Notes under the pieces: model-generated
The model's database searches: none
Told to the model about the DNA's origin: nothing
Seen by the model: the letters and a program-made list of their open reading frames with translations, nothing else
Assembly (NCBI GenBank): GCA_958298945.1
Contig: OY282605.1
Span: 21,554,811-21,618,810, forward strand
DNA from: Atherix ibis
Lineage: Eukaryota > Arthropoda > Insecta > Diptera > Athericidae
Reading direction: 5' to 3'
DNA length: 64,000 nt
Position numbers and translations under genes: made by a program
Shown here: positions 35,940 to 46,880 of the stretch, piece by piece
Layout of the letters: each line of letters opens with the position of its first letter
Position numbering within the stretch: the first letter of the stretch is position 1

Positions 35940-36150
35940 AGCTATCTGTACGATTCTAGGCATCAGTTCGGTCAGTTTTTTTTTGCCGTATCCATTGAAA
36001 TGCTGTATTACTGTCTAGCTCATCCTATAAAGGTTGTTTGGATTGAGGTCGCCTGATTGTGGTGGCCATGTGGTCATTTACAATATATCTTCTTGTTTTT
36101 GACTTTGTAGAAAATCTCTACATCATTTCGAACCACGTTTAGGAAAAAAT
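35940..36150 (-). pseudogene. Tc1-like transposase fragment
   Basis: On the minus strand, MTTWPPQSGDLNPNNLYRMS resembles the WPPQSPDLNPIENLW block around the last catalytic residue of DD34E Tc1-type transposases; a decayed FYKVKNKKIYCK precedes it. Only this part is visible. Confidence 0.5.
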
Positions 36151-36179
36151 AACTATTGTAGTATTATATTATTTAACAT

Positions 36180-37562
36180 GACTTATCTGTCATTAAACAT
36201 AAAACCACGAGTCACCTACGACCATAGGGATTGAGTTACGCTCAATCAACGCACCACCATTACTGGCAGTTTACAGTCAGTAACCAGTTGCAAGCTGATT
36301 ACTTCAATTGTCTACCAGTATCTCTCAACAGCGATCCGGTGACCGTACCGCGATATTGGTATTAACCACAGCTACTACGTTGCTGCCTAAGGCACCTCAA
36401 CATTATCGGGCACAGTGTGTTTTAACACCATGGGGCACCACGATTCCTTTAGTACCAATTTTTGTTTTAAGTACTCCTCTCATTGAGCTACGGTAAGAAA
36501 TCTTGTAAATCCCTAGGCACCGCTTAGCCAGCTCTGGTACGCGGGTCCGCCAAGACCCGAAACTACAACCAGAATCGACCTTGGTCTTTCACCCGGTTGT
36601 AGCCACCTTGCGTTCTCTCATACCTAAAACACCACTCACATCCACACTATCATCATTCACCACGATTCCATATGAACCTAAGTCGCGCAAATTCCCGTAC
36701 AGGCCACACTTAATAAGAAAGTGTTTGGCACTCTCCTCTGCCGCCTTACAAGGGCATCTAGCCTCCGCAGCCAGACCACGCTCGTACAGGAACCCATTCA
36801 TACTGCCATGTCCCGTGAGTAAATACCCAACGTACAGGCTAAATTCAAATCTATACGTAGACGCAAAGCACACATCCGAAATGAACATGTGCGTCCATCT
36901 GCCATTCACTCTCTCATCCCATCGACGTTGCCACATTTCATACATTATATTCAGGGCAATTCAGGTTAAGATCCTAAACCTCTTCATTCATAACCGGACA
37001 ACCAGCAAGCGGGATGCCCCGCCGTAGACGGTAGTGAATGCTTCCACGCAGTACCTCCAGGTCCCATGGAGTATCTCCCATGAGAACCTGCATTCCATCG
37101 GTTGACACGGTTGTATATACATTCAAACATCCATACAAAGCCAGACGCTGAACTGAATTTATGCCTATCCTCCCATACTGGTAGCGCATAATGTCACCCC
37201 ATACACACGACGCATACATTGCACACGGAACAAACACATCCTTGTACAGGACTTTCACCGCTCTGCATCGAAGTCCCCATTCTTTGCGAAATACTCGCAC
37301 CAGCATGCCAAACAAACCGGCCACGCGCCCCCGTTAAGATGTCGCAAGTACGGCCGAAAGTTTATCGGACTCGCGCGTATCAGACCTTCCCGCGCGTTTA
37401 GGACCTCAACCGCCTCTTAACGAATATTGGGCGCAAAAAAAAATCCCTCAACAACATACACACAGTCTTCCTTTCTGAGACATTCACTCCCATTCTATTA
37501 CCCCATTCACACACCATCTGCATATAGCGGCTTCCCGGTCGTGCTTTACAACGATTCTTTGC
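36180..37562 (-). pseudogene. non-LTR retrotransposon ORF2 C-terminal part with 3' region, R1-like
   Basis: Minus-strand order: GSRYMQMVCEWGNRMGVNVS and ERKTVCMLLR (just after the reverse transcriptase centre), RFVGMLVRVFRKEWGLRC, VLYKDVFVPCAMYASCVWGD, QRLALYGCLNVYTTVSTDGM, LMGDTPWDLEVLRG, MYEMWQRRWDERVNGRWTHMF and a cysteine-containing CPCKAAEESAKHFLIKCGLY region. These fit the downstream half of an R1-like ORF2 (the last is the CCHC-type region typical of the group). 36180-36550 is GC-richer and probably the element's 3' untranslated part. The 5' part is missing where the Jockey-like fragment begins. Frames are broken at several points. Confidence 0.75.
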
Positions 37563-37569
37563 TTTTTCT

Positions 37570-38180
37570 TCTTATAAAACGCTTATGCTAGAGGAATTTT
37601 GAATATCCTCAAGGTTATGAAAGGAGATGGTTCTTAACGAATAGTAAAAGTAACATGAAAGCATTTTTATTTGTTCACTTTCAGTTTCCAGTTTTTGAAC
37701 CATTTTTGAAGTGAGTAATTATGGGTTTCCAGAATAATGGATGTTCGTGGATAGGGTTTTTGTGACGAGCTAAGAATGACAGTATCATCAGCATATGTTA
37801 CTATGAGGTGTTGTTATTGTAGATTGGAATATCATGAGTATAAATGTTGTATAATAAAGGACAAAGGATACTACTTTGAGGAACACATGCTCGCATAGGT
37901 GATATCTCGGAATGTTCGACATTCTCAACCACCTGAAAATATCGCTCCGGAGAGGTAAGATTTGATTAGAAGGAATAATGGGGTAGAAAGGATTGTCTTA
38001 AGTTTCCAGAGAAGTTCATAGCTTGAGCTATGTCCAAAAATATGACTAGGCAGTACTCTTTCTGCTCAAGAGAGGATGCTAAGAGTGTTCACTTCGAAAG
38101 TCAAATTGGTCTTCGACGATGAGATTAAAATCAATTTGTTAGCCTAATTAAGTCCAATATGTCGCATGATATTTCTAATG
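37570..38180 (-). pseudogene. non-LTR retrotransposon reverse transcriptase fragment, Jockey-like
   Basis: On the minus strand: VIFLDIAQAMNFSGNL, CVPQSSILCPLLYNIYTHDI, then YADDTVILSS (intact catalytic YADD), then LQKWFKNWKLKVNK and FHVTFTIR, SPFITLRIFKIPLA. This is the core of a Jockey-like reverse transcriptase with frame changes. It ends abruptly at about 37565 against the R1-like fragment. Confidence 0.75.
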
Positions 38181-38712
38181 ACACCTTTAACAACATATAT
38201 GCTTGTTACCTGTAGTAGTTATAGATATCAAACTTATTTAAAAAAAAAACGAAGAAAATAAAAATTTCATTATCAAAAATATAAAAACTTATAGAATTTT
38301 TTAATATTCGATATTATTTTCACTTCGAAGTTAAGAAATTAACATTCGAGAGTTGCAGAAGAACATGCCACGTACAGACGAACATCAATGATTAAAGAAG
38401 AATCCCCTTTTTTTCCTTAAAATAAATTTTTATACCGAACATATGAGAATATATGAGATATTTAGCGCCGTCAAAAGTATGTGAATGAATGTACTCTGCT
38501 GTTATGCCGACCGCCCACCTACAACATCACACATCAGGTTGGTTATAGAGTTCATAATTATCTCTTTAGCGATCGAAGATGCTTTTGTTAGTGGAATTTA
38601 CTATTCAAGACACGTTCATACGCTCCAAGAAGTTTGCAATGATGCAGTTTGTAAAATTACCAATCATAATCCACCAGTTGAATCCAGTTTATCAAAAAGA
38701 ATATTACAGCAG
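38181..38712. other. flank of the 38.7-kb mariner
   Basis: No feature recognised. The last 25 bases may be a worn continuation of the rosa fragment that resumes at 40011, which would make the mariner a nested insertion; this match is weak. Confidence 0.3.
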
Positions 38713-38780
38713 TACGTGGGCTACTATATATATTTCTGGCCTAATAATGAAAATGCGAATATTTATCAACGAAAAAGGTT

Positions 38781-39833
38781 TTATTGTTTTTCAAAATATT
38801 CTCCATCAAGATTTATACACTTTTGCATGCGCTCAAACCAATTTTCGAAGCACTTTTTCCACTCCGATTGAGACACCTCCAAAACATGGTTTTTGAATGC
38901 TTCAACAGCATCTTCTGGCGACGAAAATCGTTGACCACGCATTTTTTTCTTGATGTGTGGGAATAAAAAGAAGTCATTGGGTGCCAAGTCAGGGCTGTAC
39001 GGAGGATGACCCATCAATTCGACGTTTTGTCCGGTCAAAAAGGCGCTGGTTTGAGCCGATGTGTGAGAGCTCGCATTGTCATGGTGCACAATGATTCGAC
39101 TTCTCTTGTTCGTTTTTCGAATTTCTCCGAAGACTTCAGGCAAACAAATGGTGGTGTACCACTCAGAATTGACCGTCCTACGTTACACAAGCGGAACAGT
39201 CGCCACATGACCAGTTTTGCCAAAGAAACAAGCGACCATTTGCTTCGAAGTGCTTCTTCCACGAACAACTTTCGTTGGATTTGACTCGTCTTGGAAGACC
39301 CACACGGTCGATTGCTGTTTTGTTTCGGGCTCATACGCATAGATCCATGATTCGTCACCTGTGACGATCTTATAAACGTCTTTTGAAGCACCGCGATCGT
39401 ATTTTTTCAGCATTTCTTTACACCAATCCACACGAGCCTTTTTTTGAGCGATTGTCAAATTGTGCGGGATCCAACGAGAACAAACCTTTTTTACGGCCAG
39501 GTGTTCATGCAATATCGAATGTATGCTGGTGGGAGAAATGCCTAGGCATGCCTCTATCTCACGGTATGTCACATGACGGTCTTGCATTATCAGTTCACGT
39601 ACGGCATCGATGTTTTCTGGAACAACGGCTGTTTTTGGACGACCTTCACGGAATTCGTCTTTGAGCGAGCGTCGGCCACGATTGAATTCGTTGTACCAGT
39701 TTTTCACAGTGCTATAGGATGGTGCTTCATAGCCATACAAAGATTTAAGTTCATCGATGCACTCTTGTCGTGATAATCCACGTCGAAAGTTGTGAAAAAT
39801 GATCGCACGAAAATGTTCACGAGTTAATTCCAT
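38781..39833 (-). pseudogene. mariner transposase (DD34D), one in-frame stop
   Basis: This is the cut-and-paste transposase of the enclosing mariner. One frame of 350 codons runs from ATG at 39833 to a stop at 38781, interrupted only by TAA at codon 217 (39183-39185). Seen: N-terminal helix-turn-helix region with FHNFRRGLSRQE, TVKNWYNEFNRG and EGRPKTA; a second DNA-binding part RHVTYREIEACLGIS; the linker motif WIPHNL at residues 121-126; first catalytic Asp at 160 (TGDESW), second at 252 (HHDNAS), third at 287 (YSPDLAPND). The spacing of 34 residues between the last two is that of mariner. The C-terminus ends CINLDGEYFEKQ. Length is normal for the family. The nonsense codon follows GHVATVPL, where related proteins continue with a residue such as E or Q, so a single change could have made it. 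As it stands the product would be cut before two of the three catalytic residues. Confidence 0.93.
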
Positions 39834-39960
39834 TTTTTTGCCAAATTGATTTTTTCAAGTCACTGTAAACAACACAAATGATAGTCGTACGTCAAAACGT
39901 TCTGAGTACGTTTATGCTAAAAAATGTCAAACTTTCCAATGGAAATGTCAGATCGCACCT

Positions 39961-39979
39961 GGCAACACTTAGTGTTGCC
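39961..39979. repeat. subterminal palindrome of the mariner
   Basis: GGCAACACT and its exact reverse complement flank a single T, 30-48 bases from the element's outer 5' end. It could be a transposase or host-factor site; inference only. Confidence 0.8.
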
Positions 39980-40010
39980 TAGGCCAGAAATATATATAGT
40001 AGCCTACGTA

Positions 40011-40172
40011 ATAGCCGAATTACAGTCCAAAATATGCACAGAAAGAAAAGGTCATACAAAATTACCTCAAAAGGGTTTTTTTTTATACATAATGGCAGGA
40101 TCTAAAATTTCAATAAAATATGGATTTAAAATTTGTTTTATTTAATTTTATTTTCCGAAGCACAAATTGGAT
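40011..40172 (+). mobile_element. rosa-like element, 3' end
   Basis: IAELQSKIC and the 3' region TATACATAATGGCAGG, ending in the rosa-1 repeat TTTTCCGAAGCACAAATTGG at about 40151-40172. It starts right after the TA of the mariner. Confidence 0.65.
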
Positions 40173-40225
40173 AATCTTTTAATTATAAAAGAATCCTTAA
40201 AAGTTTAAATATTAAAGAGCAAAAT
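40078..40225 (+). repeat. direct repeat, left copy
   Basis: The rosa 3' end plus 55 bases of flank (TTTAAATATTAAAGAGCAAA) recurs at 41806-41950 in the same orientation on the far side of the satellite array. Confidence 0.8.
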
Positions 40226-41800
40226 TCATATTTTCAGCAAAATAATTCGACAGACAAATTTTTTGCCAAAATAATTTTCTCTAAAAACATATTTTAATAA
40301 AAAAACAAAAAAATTTAATTAAAATCGTATTTGGTGAAAATCATTTTCTTTAAAAAAAATTTCCAATAAAAACAACTTTCAGTAAAAAACAATTTTCAGT
40401 AAAAATAATTTTCTGTAAAAACGATTTTTTGTAAAAAAAAATTATAGTAAAAAAATTTCCAATAAAAACAATTTTCTGTAAAAAAAACAATTTTTAGTCA
40501 AAATAATTTATAGTAAAAAAATTTCAGAAAAAATTTCCAATTTTCTGTAAAAAAAAACAATTTTGAGTAAAAATCGTGTTTAGTCAAAAAAATTTTCGGC
40601 TCTAAAAACTATTTAAAAAAAAAATTTTTTCAATAAAAATCGTGTTTGGTTAAAATAATTTTCGGTAAAAACAATTTATAGTAAAAAAAATTTCCAATAA
40701 AAACAACTTTCACTAAAAAACAATTTTCAATAAATATTATTTTCTGTAAAAACAATTTTCTGTAAAAACTTTTTATTTAGAGTAAAAAATAATTATAAAA
40801 AATTTCCAATAAAAACAATTATCTGTAAAAAAAACAAATTTTAAGTAAAAATCGTGTTTAGTCAAAATAATTTTTCGTTATACATTTTTTAGTAAACACT
40901 ATTTTAGGTAGAAAAAATGTCCAGAAAAAAAATGCATTTAAAATAATTGACAGTAAAATTAATTTTCCGTTAACACAATTAACAGCAAAAATATTATTAA
41001 AAAAATTAATTTCAGTGAGAACAATTTTCTATAAAAATAATTTATTTTCAGTAAAAACAATTTAACCAAAACCAATTTTCCGTAAAAATAAAAATTTCAC
41101 CAAAAATAATTTAAGAAACAATTTTAGTCAAAAAATATTTTTTAGTAATAATAATTTTCAACAAAAACTATTTTCAGTTTCGGCAAAAAATTAAAAAATA
41201 TTTCAGTATAAAGAATTTTCAGTAAAAATAATTTTCATTAAAAAGAATTAAAAAGAATAATATTCAGCAAAAACATTTTGTTTTCAGTAAAAATAAAAGA
41301 AAAATTTTTTTCAGAAAAAAAAAATTAAAAAATTTTTCAGCAAATCTATTTTTAGTAAAAAAAAATTATTTACTGAAAATAATTTTGACTAAACACGATT
41401 TTTACATAAAAATTTTCAGTCAAGATAATTTTCTGTAAAAACATTTTACAGTAAAAAAATTTTCAATAATAAAAATCTGTAAAAATAGTATTTAGTCAAA
41501 ATTATTTTCAGTTATAAATTTTTTAATAAACGATTTTAGGACAAAAAAATGTCCAATGCAAAAATTTCATTAAAAATAATTGATAATAAAATTAATTTTC
41601 CGTAAACATAATTTTCAGTAAAAATAATTGAACCAATATAAATTTTACGTCAAAATAAAAATTTCATTAAAAAATAATTTAAGAACCAAATAATTTTAGT
41701 TAAAAATAATTTTTAGTAATAATAATTTTCAGTAAAAACTATTTTCAGTTTCCGCAAAAAATTCAGTAAAAACAATATGCAGTTCAGTATTATTTTTTAT
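40226..41800. repeat. satellite array, about 16-bp unit (A-rich orientation)
   Basis: Degenerate tandem units of AGTAAAAATAATTTTC, unit length about 14-20. Same family as 43505-45610 and, inverted, 13310-15130. No frame. Confidence 0.9.
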
Positions 41801-41805
41801 AGATA

Positions 41806-41950
41806 ATGGCAGGGTTCAAAAAATATAAGACATAAAATATGGATTTAAAGTTGGTTCTTTTTTTAAATTCTATTTTCGGAAGTACAAATTGGATAATCCC
41901 TTTATTTATAAAAGAACCCTTAGATTTAAATATTAAAGAGCAAAATTTAT
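41806..41950 (+). repeat. direct repeat, right copy (rosa 3' end plus flank)
   Basis: Matches 40078-40225 from GATAATGGCAGG through the rosa end TTTTCGGAAGTACAAATTGG to ATTAAAGAGCAAAATTTA. The pair brackets one 1.73-kb unit containing the satellite. Confidence 0.8.
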
Positions 41951-42235
41951 ACTAAAACAAATTTTTCAAACTCAATTTTTACTTTTATCTTAAAAAAAAA
42001 CTTCTTAAATTTGGTTAAATTCGTTTTTATTCGAAATAACTTTTGGTAATGTTATCATTTTTTTTGTTTATAATTAAAATATGTTTAGTTTATTTTTTTA
42101 AGCACACTGTAATTATATATCTGATAGAAGGAAAAATATAATGAATAAAAAAAAAATTACAAGTGGAATTGTTAAGTAGTTTTTGTTAGAAAAGAAAATA
42201 ATTAAAAACAGAAAATAAACTTTCAAAACTTACTT

Positions 42236-42440
42236 GAGTAAATAAACTTTGTTAAACTCGAATTTATACGGCGCCTGTAGGTATGCTTTTTCATTAAATT
42301 CATCGTCTTTCCATACCTCAAAATTAGTTTTCTCTGCTTCAAGCCTGAATACAATTGCGGCTTGCAGAGCAGTAGTTGCAACTAGAATCGTTGAAGAACT
42401 TCGCCGTCTCGAGAAATTAAGCACAATGTGATCAGTGTTC
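42236..42440 (-). other. possible host exon, unrecognised protein
   Basis: On the minus strand an open frame of about 67 codons (ENTDHIVLNFSRRRSSSTIL, then LEAEKTNFEVWKDDEF and APYKFEFNKVYLL) ends at CTCAA followed by GTAAGT, a strong donor at 42235-42230. There is no ATG in good context; a hydrophobic stretch (TILVATTALQAAIVF) follows the basic RRR. The 3' edge is well defined and the 5' edge is not; an acceptor near 42440 (CTGATGGGAG) is only fair. The composition differs from the AT-rich flanks and both neighbours are satellite. I do not recognise the protein. Confidence 0.35.
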
Positions 42441-43504
42441 TCCCATCAGTTAATTACTAATTTATTATGCTTAATTAAAATGTTCAATTTCACTAAAGAT
42501 TACGTATGCATTTACCTTGCCTTTAATGGCAATTACAACCATGTTGACATACAAAAATAATTTAAAAATGGCAAAATCGTTTGGCAGGGCTGCGAAAATC
42601 AGTGATTAGATAGCAGTAGACGTTTTAAGATCGACTTATCTTCGTTGCCGTTTGCAATTGTGTGCACTCCCATAAGATAGCGAAGGTGTCACAAAATTTG
42701 AGAGCGCTTTTGCAGTCACTCTTTGCGTTTCTGTTGCGTTCTTTTAAGTTCCGCTGCATTCGCAGAGCCTAATTAACTCTTTATTCTGACTGTAAGGATT
42801 TCTAGAAAATTAAAAAATTTCGCATACGTCCTTATTCATTTTTTATTCTGTAATATAATTAATTTTTTAATAATAAAAATATGGAGGGAGTTTATACGAA
42901 AATTTTTAAATACTCGTTTTTGGGAATTTTTTATTTAAAAATGTAAAAAGCTTTTTTTTTTAAATAATTTAAGTTTTCTCAAAAATTTTTTATTGTTGAA
43001 TCGAGATTTTTTGAAATTCTGGTAAAAGTTCAATAAATTGATTGTCACGAATGTCGCACATTAAATTATTTTTTGTCTTAAAAACTGTGAAATACCAACG
43101 ATATATTCGTCATTTTTTTTTTATGTTCGAGGTATTAAAAAAATTTTAATTTGTAAGAAGAGAGTATGACGTTAATTGAATAGCTACTAGTTTTCAGATC
43201 TCGAAGAATTATGACCTATGTGATTTGTTACCCCATGGAACTATTTGCTTCTAATAAATGAGACGAAATAATATCAAATTGTGAAATAATAATCAGGGCA
43301 TGAAAATTATAACATTGAAGAAAAACTGCTTAGAAAAGTGTGTATTATAGAATGTATACTTACAGTAGGTCAAGAATGTTGATATGGTATTATGTCAGAG
43401 TGTAAGCAGTGTTGTACATGTTTTGTTTTAAAAATCAGTATTGTATGTTAAAAGAAAAATATGCAATTAAAAAGGATACACAAATATGCTTTAAAAGTGT
43501 TAAG
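42441..43504. other. unique AT-rich DNA between satellite arrays
   Basis: No gene recognised. A short GC-richer patch at 42590-42780 has no family-like frame. Confidence 0.35.
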
Positions 43505-45610
43505 TAAACGTTATTAGTTAATTTTCAGCAAAAAAAATTGGCAGTTGCAATATTTTTAGTGAATAAATTTTGCATTGAAAATCAATGTTCAGCCAAAAAT
43601 TGTGCTCAGTGAAAACAATTTCGATTAAAGAAAATTTTCTTCAAAAATATGTTCAGCAAAAACTTTCAGGAGGATATAATTTTCAGTTAAAAACTTTTGT
43701 GCAAAAAAAATTTTCTTAAAAAATAATTTTCTTTCAAAAAGAATTTTCAATAAAAATCGTTTTTACTAAAGATAATTTTCAATAAAAACAATTTTCAATA
43801 AAAACAATTTTCAATAAAAACAATTTTCAATAAAAATAATTATTAATAAAAATAATTTAAAAAAATAATAATCAGTAAAAAAGTTTTCAGTAAAAACACT
43901 TTTAATAAAAATAATTTTCAGTAAAAATAATTTCCAGTAAAAATAAGTTTCGGTAAAAATTATTTTCAGTTAAAAATAATTTCCAGTAAAAAATTTTCAG
44001 TAAAAATAATTTTCAATAAAAATGATTTCCAGTAAAAATTATTTCCAGTAAAAATAATTTCTAGTAAAAATAATTTTGCGTAAAAGTAATTTTCCATAAA
44101 AATTTCAGTAAAAATAATTTTCACTAAAAATAATTTCTAACAAAAATAAATTCCAGTAAAAATAGTTTTCAGTAAAAAAATTGTCAGTAATAAAAATTTT
44201 CAGTAAAAATTATTTCCATTAAAAATTATTTTCAGTAAAACAAATTTCAGTAAAAATAATTTTCCGTAAAAATAATTTTCAGTAAAAATAATTTTCAGTG
44301 AATATAATTAAAAAAAAAAAAATATGGTAAAAAAGTTTTCAGTAAAAAAATTTTTACTAAATAATTTTTTAGCAAAAACAATTTTTTGTAAAAATATCTC
44401 AAAAAATAATTGAATAAAAATAATTTTTAATAAAAAGAAAAGAAAAAAAATATTTAAAAAAAAATTGTTGTCTATAAAAAACCATTTTCAGTAAAAATAA
44501 TTTCCAACAAAAAAAAATTCATTAACAATAATTAACACTAAAATTAATTTTACGTAAGCACAACTTATAGTAAAAATAATTATTTTCTTTAAAAAAAAAA
44601 AAAATTTCAGTAAAAATCGTGTTTAGGTAAAAATAATTTTCACTTAAAAAATTTTCAGCAAATCTAATTTCAGTAAAAAAATTATTTTGAACAAAAAAGT
44701 TTTCATTAAAAAAAAAATTAGTAAAAATAATTTGTAACAAAACAATTTTCAGTAATTATAATTTTCAATTATAAATATTTTTAGTAAAAATAATTATAGT
44801 AAAAATAATTTTAATTTAAAACAATTTCAAAAAGAAAATTCGTAGAAAAATAATTTTTCAGTAAAAGTAATTTCTTTTCAGTAAATATAATTTGCTATAT
44901 AATAAAACCCGCGTTTACTTAAAGTAGTTTTCCGTAAAAACCATTTTTTAAAAAATTCGGTAAAAAAAATTTTCGGTAGAAACAAATTTTGGTAAAAATA
45001 ATTGATAGTAAAAATAATTTTCAATAAAAACAGTGTTTACTAAAAATAGTTTTCCGTATAAACCATTTTTATTAAAAATAATGTTCAATCAAAATCGTGT
45101 TCAGTAAAAATAATTTTCTGTAAAAACAATTTGCAGTAAAATTGTATTTAGTCAAAATAATTTCCAGTTATAAACTTATAACTATTTTAGGACAAAAAAA
45201 AATTCCAATAAAAAAAAAGTTTAAAATAATTGACAGTAAAATTACTTTTCCGTAAACACAATTTCCAGTAAAAATATTTAAAAAATAAATTTCACTGAGA
45301 ACAATTTTCTATAAAAATAATTTATTTTCAGTTAAAATAATTGAACCAAAACTAATTTTCCGTAAAAATAAAAATTTCACCAAAAATAATTTAACAAAAA
45401 ATAATTTTAGTCAAAAATAATTTTTAGTAATAAAAGCTTTCAGCAAAAACTATTTTCAGTTTCGGCAAAAAATAAAAACAAAAATTTCAGTAAAAACAAT
45501 TTGCAGTAAAAGAAATGTTCAGTAAAAAATTGTTACTGAAAAAACTTCAGAAAAACCAATTTTGAGTAAAAATATTTACAGTAAAAACAATTTTCAGTAA
45601 AACGGTTTTT
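43505..45610. repeat. satellite array, about 16-bp unit (A-rich orientation)
   Basis: The longest of the three arrays, 2.1 kb of AGTAAAAATAATTTTC-type units, cleanest around 43740-44310. Flanks are unique sequence on both sides. Confidence 0.92.
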
Positions 45611-45999
45611 AAGTGTTTATATAAATGTAATTTTAAATTAAAAAAAATTTAAAGAAATAATAATAAAACTTTGGTATTTTGTAAGAGTCTTCCACTAAGA
45701 GTTGTGAACATGAGTTCCCTGAAACTTTTACAAAATGTAAGTTTCGACATGAAGTTTTTCGTTTAAATAAAAATAAAAATAACAATTTTCCTGTCATCTT
45801 TAGAGAAAAGGATTTTTCTTTAAAGACTTTTTTGTGTTCTATTTAAAATCCTTTCACTTTAGTCGATTTTATACAAAACTGCTAAGGATCATCTTAAATT
45901 ATTTTACTAAAAGAAAACTAACCTATTTTTAAGTGAGTGCGGTAGTTTTTGTGATATGAAATTTTTAACGTTTTTTATTTCGTTTTTCTCTCTTTTCAG

Positions 46000-46100
46000 T
46001 ATGTCAACAGGATTGATGTCATGTGTGAGGGAGAACTCTCCGCCGCTGGAGACGGCCGGGAGTGATTCAGGTGCTCTATCCTTACCACCGAATGTTTCAG
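46000..46100 (+). CDS. probable host-gene exon, protein not recognised
   Basis: A 101-nt exon candidate. It is preceded by a pyrimidine-rich tract ending CTCTCTTTTCAG (AG at 45998-45999) and followed by GTAAGC at 46101. Only one of the three frames is open. It starts with an ATG one base after the acceptor and reads MSTGLMSCVRENSPPLETAG then SDSGALSLPPNVS. G+C is clearly higher than in the flanks. The serine/proline-rich, polar composition suggests a disordered segment of a regulatory protein, but I cannot name it. If coding starts here, the ATG at 46001 is the start; otherwise the exon is internal with one base completing the previous codon. The 2-nt excess over whole codons means that it is not a symmetric cassette. 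Flanking tens of kilobases would be intron. Confidence 0.55.
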
Positions 46101-46200
46101 GTAAGCTAACTCCATTTCTATGTACACTCAGGTGCATATTACGTACTCTCATAAGTACACATTTTATTTTATTTTACGATAAGCAGTTTTATTTCTACTA

Positions 46201-46880
46201 GTCATACTGAAAATGCCTCTTTTATCTGCTATCGCTCCGAACATGTCCACATTCATGAAAATTACTATAAAGTTTGCTCTTCAAGATAATATTTAAACAT
46301 GTAAATTTATTGCGGAAAATGAGGAAGAAAGTGACTTTTTGAATTTTTAATCGAACATTCACCTCAGTTGAAAATATCCTCGAATAGATGCTTCTATGAA
46401 AAAAGGTATCGCCGTAAATATGTCACTTGAAAAGTACGAACCTATTTAGTTTTTGTTGGTAACTTTAGATGAGAAAATAACGAATCGATTGAAGGTGGAA
46501 AAAAAACATTTTCGAAGGATTAGTTGAAATTGACAGGAAATTTCAATAAATTTAGGATTCTGCTCGAATGGATGGGCGGTACACGCTTTATTTTCCATCA
46601 TCGTTTTTTTCAAAGTTTTCGTTTCACGTTTGAGTGGGAATTGTTGTGTTTGGAGGAAAGCAGCTACTTTACAATGTCATTTACGTAAACAATTTTTTTT
46701 AATGGTATTAAAAGCTTCTCTATTGGAACAACAAATTTCTATGCACAATATACGATCGTTAATTAGAGTTTTATTTTCTACGAAAATATGGTATTGCAAA
46801 AAGATGAGACTTTTTGTTGTCGTCCAAGAAGAAAAAAGAGACGATTTCGATTTTATTATTGAAATTACTTTATTAAATGG
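46201..46880. other. unique DNA; unrecognised frame
   Basis: A 95-codon plus-strand frame at 46630-46917 overlaps the end of a rosa copy and is not recognised. Confidence 0.3.

Larger units (their letters stand above)
38715..40008 (-). mobile_element. mariner element, nearly intact
   Basis: A 1294-bp element flanked by TA at 38713-38714 and 40009-40010. Its inverted repeats share GGCTACTATATATATTTCTG in an approximately 29-base match with one mismatch. The transposase frame occupies 38781-39833, leaving about 66 bases after it and 175 before it. A perfect palindrome, GGCAACACTTAGTGTTGCC (39961-39979), lies just inside the 5' repeat. It differs in sequence and ends from the three CGAGGTCTG mariners of the window. 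Confidence 0.92.

Noticed and set aside
36308..37027. Plus-strand frames of 62 and 148 codons
   Set aside because: Antisense to the R1-like fragment, whose minus-strand translation carries the family motifs.
38485..38896. Plus-strand frames of 128 and 105 codons as a host gene
   Set aside because: The second half of each lies over the mariner 3' end in antisense and the first half has no recognisable domain.
39006..39773. Plus-strand frames across the 38.7-kb mariner
   Set aside because: Antisense shadows of a clearly recognisable transposase on the minus strand.
40226..45610. Promoter or replication-origin function for the A-rich arrays
   Set aside because: AT-rich tandem repeats alone are no evidence of function, and no supporting motif was seen.
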